A DNA stretch of 6,806 bases from an uncultured Butyricicoccus sp. (GCA_959018045.1 CAUEJN010000061.1:1-6806), one strand, 5' to 3'; counted from the stretch's first letter, positions 1 to 6,634 are shown. Program-made: numbers and translations. The notes: generated from the sequence alone by a model not told the origin.

Positions 1-537
1 GGGGAGATCACAGAGCTCGAGAACGTGGCGCAGCGCACGCACGTCATCGAGCAGCTGTCCGGTTTCCAGCGAGTGATTGCCGTGTCCGGTCAGATGCAGC
101 GGCAGTCCCTTTTCTCGGCAGGTCTCAGCGACCAGATCGGTGGTTGCCAGCGGGTCGGCGGTACCGTGAAATACGATGCCGCGCGGCTGTAAGCGCGGCA
201 GGGATGCATCCACAGGGGTGAAGTAAAAGTGGAAGGGTGTCAGGCCGTGCCGGTCGGCAAACAGGGAAGCAACCGCAGTGCCGATGCTCTTGGAGATAAA
301 GAGCAGTTCTTCGTACTGCGTGAAGTCAATGCTGCCAAACTGTGCTTCGGCAGCGTCCAGCGCCTGCCGCACGCACTCGATCATGCGCTCTCTGGAACCC
401 AGCGCATCGTCCGGGAAGGGCGCATATTGTATGGTGCGGATGTCAAATCCGGCATTGCGTGCCAGTCGTGTGCTGTAATAGAGCAGCGGTTTGTCTGCGT
501 GGTAACCGATACCGGGAAAAATTAAAGCGAGTTTCAT
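1..537 (-). CDS. alpha/beta-hydrolase-like protein, 3' end beyond window
   Basis: The reading frame starts at ATG 537-535 and stays open to base 1, giving 179 residues; the stop lies outside. A good Shine-Dalgarno (GGAGG, complement of 546-550) sits 8 bases upstream, which fixes the start. The protein opens with a hydrophobic beta strand (MKLALIFPGIGY). It carries ISKSIGT at 81-87, which looks like a nucleophile elbow with Ser84 (S-x-S-x-G rather than classical G-x-S-x-G). HGTADP at 124-129 would supply Asp128 and GNHSLE at 153-158 would supply His155. The order Ser, Asp, His and their spacing match a small single-domain alpha/beta hydrolase, and little sequence should be missing. There is no signal peptide, so it is probably cytoplasmic. 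The substrate is unknown. It follows the corrinoid transporter on the same strand after an 88-base gap and has its own candidate promoter, so a link with B12 uptake is only positional. The fold is fairly secure, the enzymatic activity is not. Confidence 0.8.
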   Translation of the reverse strand, partial: MKLALIFPGIGYHADKPLLYYSTRLARNAGFDIRTIQYAPFPDDALGSRERMIECVRQALDAAEAQFGSIDFTQYEELLFISKSIGTAVASLFADRHGLTPFHFYFTPVDASLPRLQPRGIVFHGTADPLATTDLVAETCREKGLPLHLTGHGNHSLETGQLLDDVRALRHVLELCDLP

Positions 538-572
538 AAAAACGGCCTCCATGGGAGATGTGAGTTACCTTT

Positions 573-581
573 ATCATATCA
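573..581 (-). promoter_or_regulatory. candidate extended -10 promoter for the hydrolase gene
   Basis: On the minus strand the bases read TGATATGAT, an extended -10 element (TG, one base, then TATGAT with five of six consensus positions). It ends about 35 bases before the hydrolase start codon. No good -35 hexamer lies 16-18 bases upstream, which extended -10 promoters can tolerate. No convincing terminator separates it from the transporter ATPase gene; the only pairing there is AATCG with CGATT around 606-625. Read-through from the transporter operon therefore remains possible. Confidence 0.5.
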
Positions 582-625
582 CAGGATAAGACGAAAGCAT
601 ACTGTAATCGACAAGAAGACCGATT

Positions 626-1396
626 TTACGCAAGAGACTGGGGATAAAACAGCACGCGCAGCAGACCGTCAGAGTCGGTAAACACGTCGGCGTCCACCTC
701 GTAGACCGACCGGATGAGCGAGCGGGTGAGTACGTCGCGCGGAGCGCCTGCGGCGACGATGCGGCCGGACTGCATGACAAAAATGGTATCGCAGTACATG
801 GCGGCGATGTTCAGGTCGTGGATGGCGGCGACGACTGTGCGGTCAAGACTGCGCACCAGGTCGAGCAGTTCCAGCTGATACTTGATGTCCAGATGGTTGG
901 TCGGCTCGTCCAGAATCAGGCAGGGCGTTTGCTGTGCAAGCGCACGGGCGAGCAGGACGCGCTGCTGTTCACCGCCGGACAGGGTGGAAAACAGGCGGTC
1001 ACGCAGCGGAGCAACGCCTACGCGCTCCATTGCTTCATACACGATCTTGAAATCGGCTGCCGAGTCACGTTCCAGTGCCCGTTTGTGCGGTGCACGTCCC
1101 ATGAGCACGACATCCTGCACGGTAAACTCAAAGTTATAGAAGTTGTGCTGTGCAAGTACGGCGATCTTTTTGGCTGAGTCGCGGACACGGTATTCGGAAA
1201 GCGGCTGACCGTCCACAAAAACCGCGCCCTCGGATGGCTTGAGCACGCGGTAGATGCACTTGAGCAGCGTGGACTTGCCCGACCCGTTAGGGCCGATCAC
1301 GCCGACCAGCGAGCGGTCACCGGCGGTAAAGTTGATGCCGTGCAGAATCTCCGTGCCGCCCAGCATGGCGTGCAGGTCATGGGTACAAATTTCCAT
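626..1396 (-). CDS. btuD: ABC importer ATPase, probable corrinoid (BtuD-type)
   Basis: A 256-residue cytoplasmic ATPase that powers the import complex. All nucleotide-binding motifs are intact: Walker A GPNGSGKST at 35-43, Q-loop Gln83, signature LSGGEQ at 139-144, Walker B LILDEP at 160-165 with catalytic Glu164, D-loop NHLD at 167-170 and switch His193. Length and motif spacing fit the FecE/BtuD/FhuC family of type II importers. The frame extends 45 codons further upstream into the permease gene. ATG 1396 is chosen because a strong GGAGG (complement of 1406-1410) lies 9 bases before it and because the protein then begins with the usual ABC beta strand. The start overlaps the permease stop by one base (TGATG), so translation is probably coupled. 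The sequence alone does not separate siderophore from corrinoid ATPases; the symbol rests on the cobalamin riboswitch upstream of the operon. Confidence 0.9.
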   Translation of the reverse strand: MEICTHDLHAMLGGTEILHGINFTAGDRSLVGVIGPNGSGKSTLLKCIYRVLKPSEGAVFVDGQPLSEYRVRDSAKKIAVLAQHNFYNFEFTVQDVVLMGRAPHKRALERDSAADFKIVYEAMERVGVAPLRDRLFSTLSGGEQQRVLLARALAQQTPCLILDEPTNHLDIKYQLELLDLVRSLDRTVVAAIHDLNIAAMYCDTIFVMQSGRIVAAGAPRDVLTRSLIRSVYEVDADVFTDSDGLLRVLFYPQSLA

Positions 1397-2466
1397 CAGT
1401 CTCCACCTCCAAAGCCGTATTTGCGGCGTATCATGAGCCAGATAAAGCAGGGTGCACCAATCATGGCGGTGAGCACGCCGATGGGCAGCTCGGCACCGGG
1501 AATGAGCACGCGGCAGAGCACGTCTGCCCACAAGAGGAAGATGGCACCGAGCAGCGCCGAGATCGGCACGATCTTTTTATGGTCGGAGCCGAACAGGATG
1601 CGCACGATGTGTGGGATGACCAGACCGACAAAGCCGATGATACCTGCGGTATAGACTGCGCAGCCGACGAGCAGCGAGGCGACGAGCAGGTAGGCAAGCC
1701 GTCTGCGGTGCAGATCGACGCCCAGCGTCAGCGCGGTGTCATCACCGAGCAGCATGAGGTTGAGCGTGCGGAACTGACTCCAGAAAAAGAGCAGTCCGAG
1801 CAGGCTGATGACCAGAATGGGAATGTTGGTCGGCCATTCGGCACCGGCCAGACTGCCCATCGTCCAGCGCATGAGCGTCTGGGCGGCGTTGGCGCTTGCC
1901 GACAGGTAGAGCAGGAAGTTGGAGAAGGCTGCACACACCGACGACAGCGCGGTACCGGCGAGCAGTAATTTGACCGCGTTGGCGCGTCCGCCGAGGTTTG
2001 CCAGTGCGACCACGGCGACCGATACGGCGAATGCACCGATGAAGGCCAGCAGACCGGGCGCGTTTGCACCGAGCAGACCGGTGCCCACACCGGTCAGAAT
2101 GGCGAGGGAAGCGCCGAGCGACGCGCCCGAGGACACACCGAGCACGTAGGGGTCGGCTAGGGGATTGCGCACGATGGCCTGCATGACCACGCCGGCAAGC
2201 GACAGACACATACCCGCACCGACGGCGAGTACCAGCCGGGGCAGACGGACAAACCACACAATGTCACTGACCGCGCCTGCGCCGTAGACCGCCGGGTCGC
2301 CTACGCCAAAGGTTTTAAACAAAATGACGCGGTAGACCTCTCCGATGGAGATGTCTACCGAGCCCAGGGTGACCGCTGCCGCAAGCGAGAGCAGGACGGC
2401 AGCAGTCAGAAGCGCGATGACCAACAAATAGGTCGGTCGACCGCGAAGTATTCCGTTTTGTTTCAT
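1396..2466 (-). CDS. btuC: ABC importer permease, FecCD/BtuC family, probable corrinoid
   Basis: A 356-residue integral membrane protein with many hydrophobic segments, consistent with the roughly ten helices of the FecCD/BtuC family, whose members work as homodimers. Family hallmarks are visible: RLPR at 74-77 before a glycine/alanine-rich helix, RNPLADPYVLGVSSGA at 100-115, the stretch IIGFVGLVIPHIVR at 276-289 that includes the ATPase-coupling region, and ELPIGVLTAMIGAPCFIWLM at 326-345 near the end. The length is normal for the family. ATG 2466 follows the TAA of the binding-protein gene after three bases. No strong Shine-Dalgarno is seen, so translation probably depends on ribosomes finishing the upstream gene. 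The C-terminal codons (GGGD, then stop) also encode the ribosome binding site of the ATPase gene. Substrate is inferred from the riboswitch; a siderophore or heme permease would look much the same. Confidence 0.9.
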   Translation of the reverse strand: MKQNGILRGRPTYLLVIALLTAAVLLSLAAAVTLGSVDISIGEVYRVILFKTFGVGDPAVYGAGAVSDIVWFVRLPRLVLAVGAGMCLSLAGVVMQAIVRNPLADPYVLGVSSGASLGASLAILTGVGTGLLGANAPGLLAFIGAFAVSVAVVALANLGGRANAVKLLLAGTALSSVCAAFSNFLLYLSASANAAQTLMRWTMGSLAGAEWPTNIPILVISLLGLLFFWSQFRTLNLMLLGDDTALTLGVDLHRRRLAYLLVASLLVGCAVYTAGIIGFVGLVIPHIVRILFGSDHKKIVPISALLGAIFLLWADVLCRVLIPGAELPIGVLTAMIGAPCFIWLMIRRKYGFGGGD

Positions 2467-2469
2467 GGC

Positions 2470-3531
2470 TTATTTGGCATCCGGGTACAGGTCGGGGTAG
2501 AGTGCCTGCGCGAAGTCCAGCACACCGTCCAGCGTGCGCATGCCGCTGCAATAGATGCCCGACAGGTTGATGGGGAAGACCTTGCCGTTATGCACCGCGC
2601 TGAGCGAGGCGAATTTGGGATCCTTGGTGAGCAGTTCGATGACCTGATCGCCTGCGTAGTCGGTCTCGCCGACCGTATAGCCCTCATACCAGACCATAAA
2701 GATGGCATCGGGGTTGACAGAAATCAGTTCTTCGGCCGAGATGTTCGCCGTGTTGTCGTCTGCACCGACGGCAAGCACGGCACCCACCTGCTCGGCGACG
2801 TTGCCGCCCAGCGTTGTGTGACTGTACACGCGGTAGCTGTCACCCTCATCTTCCAGAATGGCGATGCGCGGCGGCTCTTTGTCCTTTACATAGTCCTGGA
2901 TCTTGACCAGTTCGTCCTGGATCTCGTCCACAAGCTGCTGTGCGCGATCTTCTACGCCGAAGATCCTGCCCAGCGTCATAATGTCTTCCATCTCCTCGGC
3001 GATCGTCTGGGGCGCGTCGATCGACCGGCCGCGGCACGCGCTGTTAAGCGCCATGTAGGTGTTCACGCCGCGTTCGTGCCAGAATCCAACGTCACCCATG
3101 CGGGTATCGTCAAAGGTACTGTACCAGCCGGTGATGAAGTCGGGCTGGAGACCGAGCACGGCCTCCTTGCCGGGGAAGGTGTCGTAATAGTTGATGGTCT
3201 CAAATTCATCCTGCAAATCGGCGCGGACTGCACCGTCCAGGCCGCATGCGCCTACGATCTTGTCAGCAAGACCGAGTGCGAGCAGGATCTCGATGTTATC
3301 CTGACCCTGTGCCCATACGCGCTCGGGCGCCTTTTCAAAGGTCTCTTCCACCGGCTGCCGCGCGTAGTTGTAAGTGGTGACGGTCAGGGGGTAGCCGGAC
3401 GACTGCGTCGTCGTCTCGGACGTAGAAGGTGTGGTGGATTGTGTGTCCTGGCTGCTGCCGCCGCAGGCGGTGAGCGAAAAGACCAGACACAGACCGAGTG
3501 CGCCGGCTAACAGGCGTTTTCCGAGGTTCAT
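2470..3531 (-). CDS. btuF: corrinoid-type ABC substrate-binding lipoprotein (BtuF/FepB family)
   Basis: A 353-residue extracytoplasmic solute-binding protein anchored as a lipoprotein. Residues 1-22 are a lipoprotein signal (basic MNLGKR, hydrophobic core, lipobox LTAC) with Cys23 as the lipidated residue. A flexible Ser/Thr-rich tether follows at about 25-46. The mature part looks like the Peripla_BP_2 fold: first lobe about 48-165 (NIEILLALGLADKIVGACG at 79-97, LGLQPDFITGWYSTF at 126-140), a long charged helical linker about 173-218, and a second lobe about 220-353 (RIAILEDEG at 222-230, ISVNPDAIFMVWYEG at 270-284). The frame is open 48 codons further upstream, but that part would read through the terminator and is not protein-like. 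ATG 3531 has AAAGGAGA (complement of 3542-3549) ten bases before it. It is longer than E. coli BtuF, mainly through the lipoprotein leader and tether. The corrinoid assignment comes from the upstream riboswitch; the fold alone fits siderophores too. Confidence 0.9.
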   Translation of the reverse strand: MNLGKRLLAGALGLCLVFSLTACGGSSQDTQSTTPSTSETTTQSSGYPLTVTTYNYARQPVEETFEKAPERVWAQGQDNIEILLALGLADKIVGACGLDGAVRADLQDEFETINYYDTFPGKEAVLGLQPDFITGWYSTFDDTRMGDVGFWHERGVNTYMALNSACRGRSIDAPQTIAEEMEDIMTLGRIFGVEDRAQQLVDEIQDELVKIQDYVKDKEPPRIAILEDEGDSYRVYSHTTLGGNVAEQVGAVLAVGADDNTANISAEELISVNPDAIFMVWYEGYTVGETDYAGDQVIELLTKDPKFASLSAVHNGKVFPINLSGIYCSGMRTLDGVLDFAQALYPDLYPDAK

Positions 3532-3571
3532 TGGTGATCGATCTCCTTTGACTTTTGTCGATTTGGGGCAC

Positions 3572-3600
3572 AAAAAAGCCCTGTTCGGTGAGAACAGGGC
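3572..3600 (-). terminator. intrinsic terminator of the riboswitch expression platform
   Basis: On the minus strand a perfect 9-bp stem (GCCCTGTTC, 3600-3592, with GAACAGGGC, 3586-3578) closes a five-base loop and is followed by six T (3577-3572). It lies between the cobalamin riboswitch and the first transporter gene, 41 bases before its start codon. It therefore acts as a conditional 5' terminator rather than the end of a gene. The spacer 3601-3674 contains other pairings (GGGAAC at 3667-3662 could pair with GTTCTC at 3595-3590 of the terminator's ascending arm). This is a candidate antiterminator, and that part is inference. Confidence 0.92.
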
Positions 3601-3674
3601 GAAAGCTGGCAGACCGGCACCGCAAATCGGCGCACCGGCCGGCGGGACGCTTTCTGCGGAAGTTCCCACCAGCA

Positions 3675-3839
3675 CAGTTCAGCAGGCTTCCTGGCTTACG
3701 TTCACAGCATTTCCGTGCCTTCTCGTCCGTCGGACAATGGCGCTTTTACGGAGACGCTCCCGTTTCACAGTGACCGGATCGCTCGGGATTTGCACCCGAT
3801 TTCCTATTATCCCATCCCATGTGGATGGGCACTGAACTG
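3675..3839 (-). promoter_or_regulatory. cobalamin (vitamin B12) riboswitch aptamer
   Basis: The minus strand carries the conserved cobalamin aptamer segments in the right order. A perfect 8-bp closing stem P1 pairs CAGTTCAG (3839-3832) with CTGAACTG (3682-3675). A GTGCCC...GGGATAATAGGAAAT segment (about 3831-3799) is followed by GGTGCAAATCCC (3796-3785), then CGGTCACTGT (3776-3767), and finally the B12-box-like GTAAGCCAGGAAGCC (3699-3685). The whole element is 165 bases, within the usual size. It begins only a few bases after the predicted transcription start and is followed by an intrinsic terminator. In this family cobalamin binding usually lowers expression, so the transporter should be made when corrinoid is scarce. 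Which corrinoid form (adenosyl-, methyl- or aquocobalamin) it prefers cannot be read safely by eye. Confidence 0.95.
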
Positions 3840-3852
3840 ATTGGTTAGCCTT

Positions 3853-3881
3853 ATGATAGCCCGCGGCCTGACGAATGTCAA
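3853..3881 (-). promoter_or_regulatory. promoter of the riboswitch-transporter operon
   Basis: The minus strand reads TTGACA (3881-3876), a 17-base spacer, then TATCAT (3858-3853). This is a perfect -35 with optimal spacing and a five-of-six -10 for the housekeeping sigma factor. The expected transcription start is near 3846, just before the first base of the riboswitch closing stem at 3839. That position strongly supports it as the operon promoter. Confidence 0.9.
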
Positions 3882-3891
3882 TAGAAGGGGG

Positions 3892-3934
3892 CATAACCAA
3901 ACGGAATAGCCGGAACACATCCGGTTTGCCATAG
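3892..3934. repeat. imperfect inverted repeat upstream of the operon promoter
   Basis: Arms CATAACCAAACGGA (3892-3905) and TCCGGTTTGCCATAG (3920-3934) are imperfectly complementary. An inner perfect 5-bp hairpin, CCGGA with TCCGG on either strand, spans 3910-3924. It begins about 11 bases upstream of the -35 hexamer of the transporter promoter. It could be a regulator-binding site or part of a dispersed intergenic element. There is no T-tract, so a terminator is unlikely. No coding sequence is supported here. Confidence 0.45.
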
Positions 3935-3978
3935 CTTACCGAGCCGCTTTGACCGGCAGCGTGTGCGAAAAATTGGAG

Positions 3979-4023
3979 AAATCGAGCACGCAGTTCGGAA
4001 CTTTACCAAGCTCGGTGCGATTT
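3979..4023. terminator. structured inverted repeat after the GTPase gene, possible terminator
   Basis: AAATCG (3979-3984) pairs with CGATTT (4018-4023). Inside it CAC can pair with GTG across a short bulge, and alternatively CGAGC (3983-3987) with GCTCG (4010-4014). A further small hairpin (AGTTCGGAACT, 3992-4002) sits between them. The repeat lies 47 bases beyond the stop codon of the Tet-like gene. On the minus strand a T5 run follows only after 11 bases (AATTTTT, complement of 3968-3974), so it is an untypical terminator. It may instead be a remnant or member of a repeated intergenic family. It is the best candidate for ending transcription of the GTPase gene, at low confidence. Confidence 0.35.
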
Positions 4024-4069
4024 TCGAGGAAAAGCGCTGTATGCTATAAGCATTTGGCATAGGGTAAAG

Positions 4070-6634
4070 TCACTGATGGCGCAGAAAGTCCTCGATCTGC
4101 TGGCAGGCGGCACGGACTTCCCAGTTGAGTTCGTTTGCCGTCATGCGCTCTGAGCCGTGACCCAGAATGATAGCCTGTTCCAGACCGTCCGAGGTTGCAA
4201 CCTTGACACGATGAGCGCGGGATAGATCGTAGGATGCTTTCTCAATGTACATGTCGGCGGTTTCAGCGGTCTTGGTGTAGACTACATGGATGCCGTGCAC
4301 TTTCTCAATCGAACCGGGATTGTCCTTGACCCGGTAGGCATCAAAGACCAGGATAAGGTGACATTTTTTGACGCCCTGATAGTTGCTCAGCAGGTGAATG
4401 AGCGCCGAGCGGGCGGCGTCCAGATCGTCGTCGGCGAGGGCTTTGAGCTCATCCCATGCAAAGATGATGTTGTAGCCGTCAACGAGCAGGTAGTCGTCGG
4501 GCTTGATGCGTGAGAGATTGTCGACCGACGGCGGCGGGGTGCGCTTGAGGCTCTGCCGGAACGCATCCAGTCCACGGTTTTTGATCGGGCCGTAGGTGCG
4601 TACAAAGATTTCTTCCAGCTCGGCATCCAGTCCGCTGCCGCCCGACCAGACCGCTGCGCGCTGCGGGGTGCGCTGGGGTTCGTCCTCGGGCGTGAGCGAC
4701 AGACCGGAATCGACGTGCGCGTGCGCGGGGACTTCGTTCCAGGGGACAAGATAGCCCGCGCCATGCGAGCAGAAGACCGAGCCGGTCGGGTTGTCCACAT
4801 CGCGTTCGGGGTCGTAGCCTGCGGCCTCGATGACCTCCTCGGCATTGTGGCACGGACGATAGCCGAGCAGCGTGCATGACAGCTGACCGCGTCCGCTGGT
4901 GTACGCCGTGACCTCGGCGGCGTAGCCGCGTGCCGATGCAACCGGAATCTCACCGGTCAGCACGGCAAACTCGCCTTGCTGAGTGGGGGATTCAAAGGTA
5001 CCGCTCATGCGCTGAATGTCGGTCATTGCGCGACCAACATTGCCCTGCGGCACGCGCAGTGTGAAGGCATACCACGGCTCGAGCAGCACGCTGTCCGCCT
5101 GCATCAATCCCTGACGCACCGCACGGTAGGTCGCCTGCCGGAAGTCGCCGCCCTCGGTGTGCTTAACGTGCGACCGTCCGGCCAGCACGGTGATGTTCAC
5201 GTCGGTCAGCGGCGCACCGGTTAGCACACCTGGATGCTCGCGCTCGGCGAGGTGGGTCAGAATCAGTCTCTGATAGGACGGGTCGAGCTGGTCAGCCGGA
5301 CAGCGGGTGTCCAGCGTCATGCCGCTGCCGCGCTCGGCGGGTTCGATCAGCAGATGCACCTCGGCGTAGTGGCGCAGCGGCTCAAAGTGACCGATGCCGA
5401 TGACTGGATTCTGGATGGTCTCCTTGTATACGATGCTGCCTTGGTCGAAGGTGACCGCCAGACCAAACCGCTCGTCGAGCAGTCGGGTGAGCACCTCGAG
5501 CTGCACCTGTCCCATGAGCTGAATGTGGATTTCCTCCAATGCTTCGCTCCAGAGCACGCGCAAAAGCGGGTCTTCTTCCTCAATCAGACGGAGTTTTTGC
5601 AGCAAAGTGTGACTGTCGCAGCCGTCCGGCGGCAGTACGCGATAGGTCAGAACCGGTTCGAGCACAGCGGCTTCGCCACCCGGGTCAGCGCCCAGCGCCT
5701 GACCGGGATAGGTCTGGGTCAGACCGGTCACCGCGCACACCGTGCCTGCGTCGGCGCGGTCGGTGGTCTGAAAGCGCGTACCGGAGTAAATGCGAATCTG
5801 GCTGACCTTTTCCTGCCAGCTTTCGCCGCGAGTTTCGCCCGAGATCGCGCTGCGCACGGTCAGACTGCCTCCTGTGACCTTCAAATGGGTCAGGCGAGCG
5901 CCCTGTTCGTCGCGGGTGATCTTAAAGACACGGGCGGCGAAGTCGTCCGAATAGTCGGGGATGCGCGCAAAGCGGGACAGACCGTCCAGAAATTCCTGTA
6001 CGCCGTCGAGTGGCAGTGCTGCGCCGAAAAAGCAGGGGAAGACACGGCGGGAGGCGATCAGACCGGCGATCTGTGCGTCGGTCGGCATCTCGCCTGCGAG
6101 GTAGCGGTCGAGCAGTTCCTCGTCGGTGGTCGCAAGCGCCTCGTAGAGCGCGTCCGGCGTGTCCGAAAAGTCGATGCAGCCGTCGGACAGCTGGGTTTGC
6201 AGGTCGGCAAGCAGAGCGGTGCGGTCGGCACCCGGCAAGTCCATCTTGTTGACGAACAGGAAGGTCGGAATGCCGCGCCGTTCGAGCAGCTGCCACAGCG
6301 TCAGCGTGTGACCCTGTACGCCGTCGGTACCGCTTACGACCAGAATGGCGCAGTCGAGCACCTGCAAGGTGCGCTCCATCTCGGCGGAAAAGTCCACGTG
6401 ACCAGGCGTGTCCAGCAGGGTGACCTGTACGTCGTCTCCGAGCGGGAAGACGGCCTGCTTGGAAAAAATCGTGATGCCGCGCTCGCGTTCAATCGCGTCG
6501 GTGTCTAAGAATGCGTCCTTGTGGTCGACACGTCCGCGGCGGCGCAGCGCACCGGAAAGATATAAAAGCCCTTCGGACAGCGTGGTTTTGCCTGCGTCGA
6601 CATGGGCTAAAATGCCAATAACAAGTTTTTTCAT
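4070..6634 (-). CDS. Tet(M)/EF-G-like ribosomal GTPase with C-terminal NYN (YacP/Rae1-type) nuclease domain
   Basis: An 854-residue cytoplasmic protein. The N-terminal two thirds align by eye with ribosomal protection proteins such as Tet(M): P-loop AHVDAGKTT at 10-18, switch I ERGITIF at 51-57, DTPGH at 75-79, NKMD at 129-132, then a beta-barrel domain about 235-320. EF-G-type domains III-V follow to about 640, with GEIPVASARGY at 561-571 and LLGYRPCHNAE at 589-599 recalling the Tet(M) C-terminal region. Tet(M) ends near residue 640. Here a linker about 645-710 leads into a NYN domain at about 713-852 (DDYLLVDGYNIIFAW at 713-727, LILVFDAYRV at 760-769, ETADMYIE at 791-798, VATSDG at 812-817). 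This supplies the acidic residues Asp719, Asp765, Asp794 and Asp816. ATG 6634 is preferred over an upstream TTG at 6709 because GGAG (complement of 6645-6648) lies ten bases before it and the protein then starts just before the P-loop. The expected role is GTP-dependent action on the ribosome, perhaps with RNA cleavage. Tetracycline resistance itself is doubtful because the drug-loop motif differs. Confidence 0.88.
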   Translation of the reverse strand: MKKLVIGILAHVDAGKTTLSEGLLYLSGALRRRGRVDHKDAFLDTDAIERERGITIFSKQAVFPLGDDVQVTLLDTPGHVDFSAEMERTLQVLDCAILVVSGTDGVQGHTLTLWQLLERRGIPTFLFVNKMDLPGADRTALLADLQTQLSDGCIDFSDTPDALYEALATTDEELLDRYLAGEMPTDAQIAGLIASRRVFPCFFGAALPLDGVQEFLDGLSRFARIPDYSDDFAARVFKITRDEQGARLTHLKVTGGSLTVRSAISGETRGESWQEKVSQIRIYSGTRFQTTDRADAGTVCAVTGLTQTYPGQALGADPGGEAAVLEPVLTYRVLPPDGCDSHTLLQKLRLIEEEDPLLRVLWSEALEEIHIQLMGQVQLEVLTRLLDERFGLAVTFDQGSIVYKETIQNPVIGIGHFEPLRHYAEVHLLIEPAERGSGMTLDTRCPADQLDPSYQRLILTHLAEREHPGVLTGAPLTDVNITVLAGRSHVKHTEGGDFRQATYRAVRQGLMQADSVLLEPWYAFTLRVPQGNVGRAMTDIQRMSGTFESPTQQGEFAVLTGEIPVASARGYAAEVTAYTSGRGQLSCTLLGYRPCHNAEEVIEAAGYDPERDVDNPTGSVFCSHGAGYLVPWNEVPAHAHVDSGLSLTPEDEPQRTPQRAAVWSGGSGLDAELEEIFVRTYGPIKNRGLDAFRQSLKRTPPPSVDNLSRIKPDDYLLVDGYNIIFAWDELKALADDDLDAARSALIHLLSNYQGVKKCHLILVFDAYRVKDNPGSIEKVHGIHVVYTKTAETADMYIEKASYDLSRAHRVKVATSDGLEQAIILGHGSERMTANELNWEVRAACQQIEDFLRHQ

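Noticed and set aside
1397..1531. An N-terminal extension of the ATPase to base 1531.
   Set aside because: It overlaps the permease C-terminus in another frame and is arginine-rich without ABC features; ATG 1396 has a strong ribosome binding site.
2458..3510. A 350-codon open frame on the plus strand.
   Set aside because: It is antisense to the substrate-binding lipoprotein gene, which has a signal peptide, lipobox and ribosome binding site. The plus-strand translation shows no family motif.
3532..3675. An N-terminal extension of the binding protein to base 3675.
   Set aside because: It would translate the terminator hairpin and place the lipoprotein signal internally; ATG 3531 has a proper ribosome binding site and yields a standard lipoprotein.
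3679..3918. A 79-codon minus-strand frame, and a plus-strand frame (3431-3835), over the riboswitch.
   Set aside because: Both run through conserved riboswitch and promoter sequence whose base conservation is explained by RNA structure. They have no ribosome binding site.
3878..4060. A 60-codon minus-strand frame in the intergenic stretch after the GTPase gene.
   Set aside because: No Shine-Dalgarno, a composition rich in Arg/Ser/Cys, and passage through both inverted repeats suggest a chance translation of non-coding DNA.
5234..6508. A 424-codon open frame on the plus strand.
   Set aside because: It lies wholly antisense to the GTPase gene, whose frame encodes clear conserved motifs. Long antisense frames are common in GC-rich genes with biased third positions. 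No ribosome binding site or recognisable domain was seen.
4070..6634. A straightforward tetracycline resistance determinant.
   Set aside because: The domain IV loop lacks the Tet(M) Ser-Pro tip, the protein carries an extra nuclease domain, and no mobile-element features surround it. It looks like a chromosomal housekeeping or stress factor.
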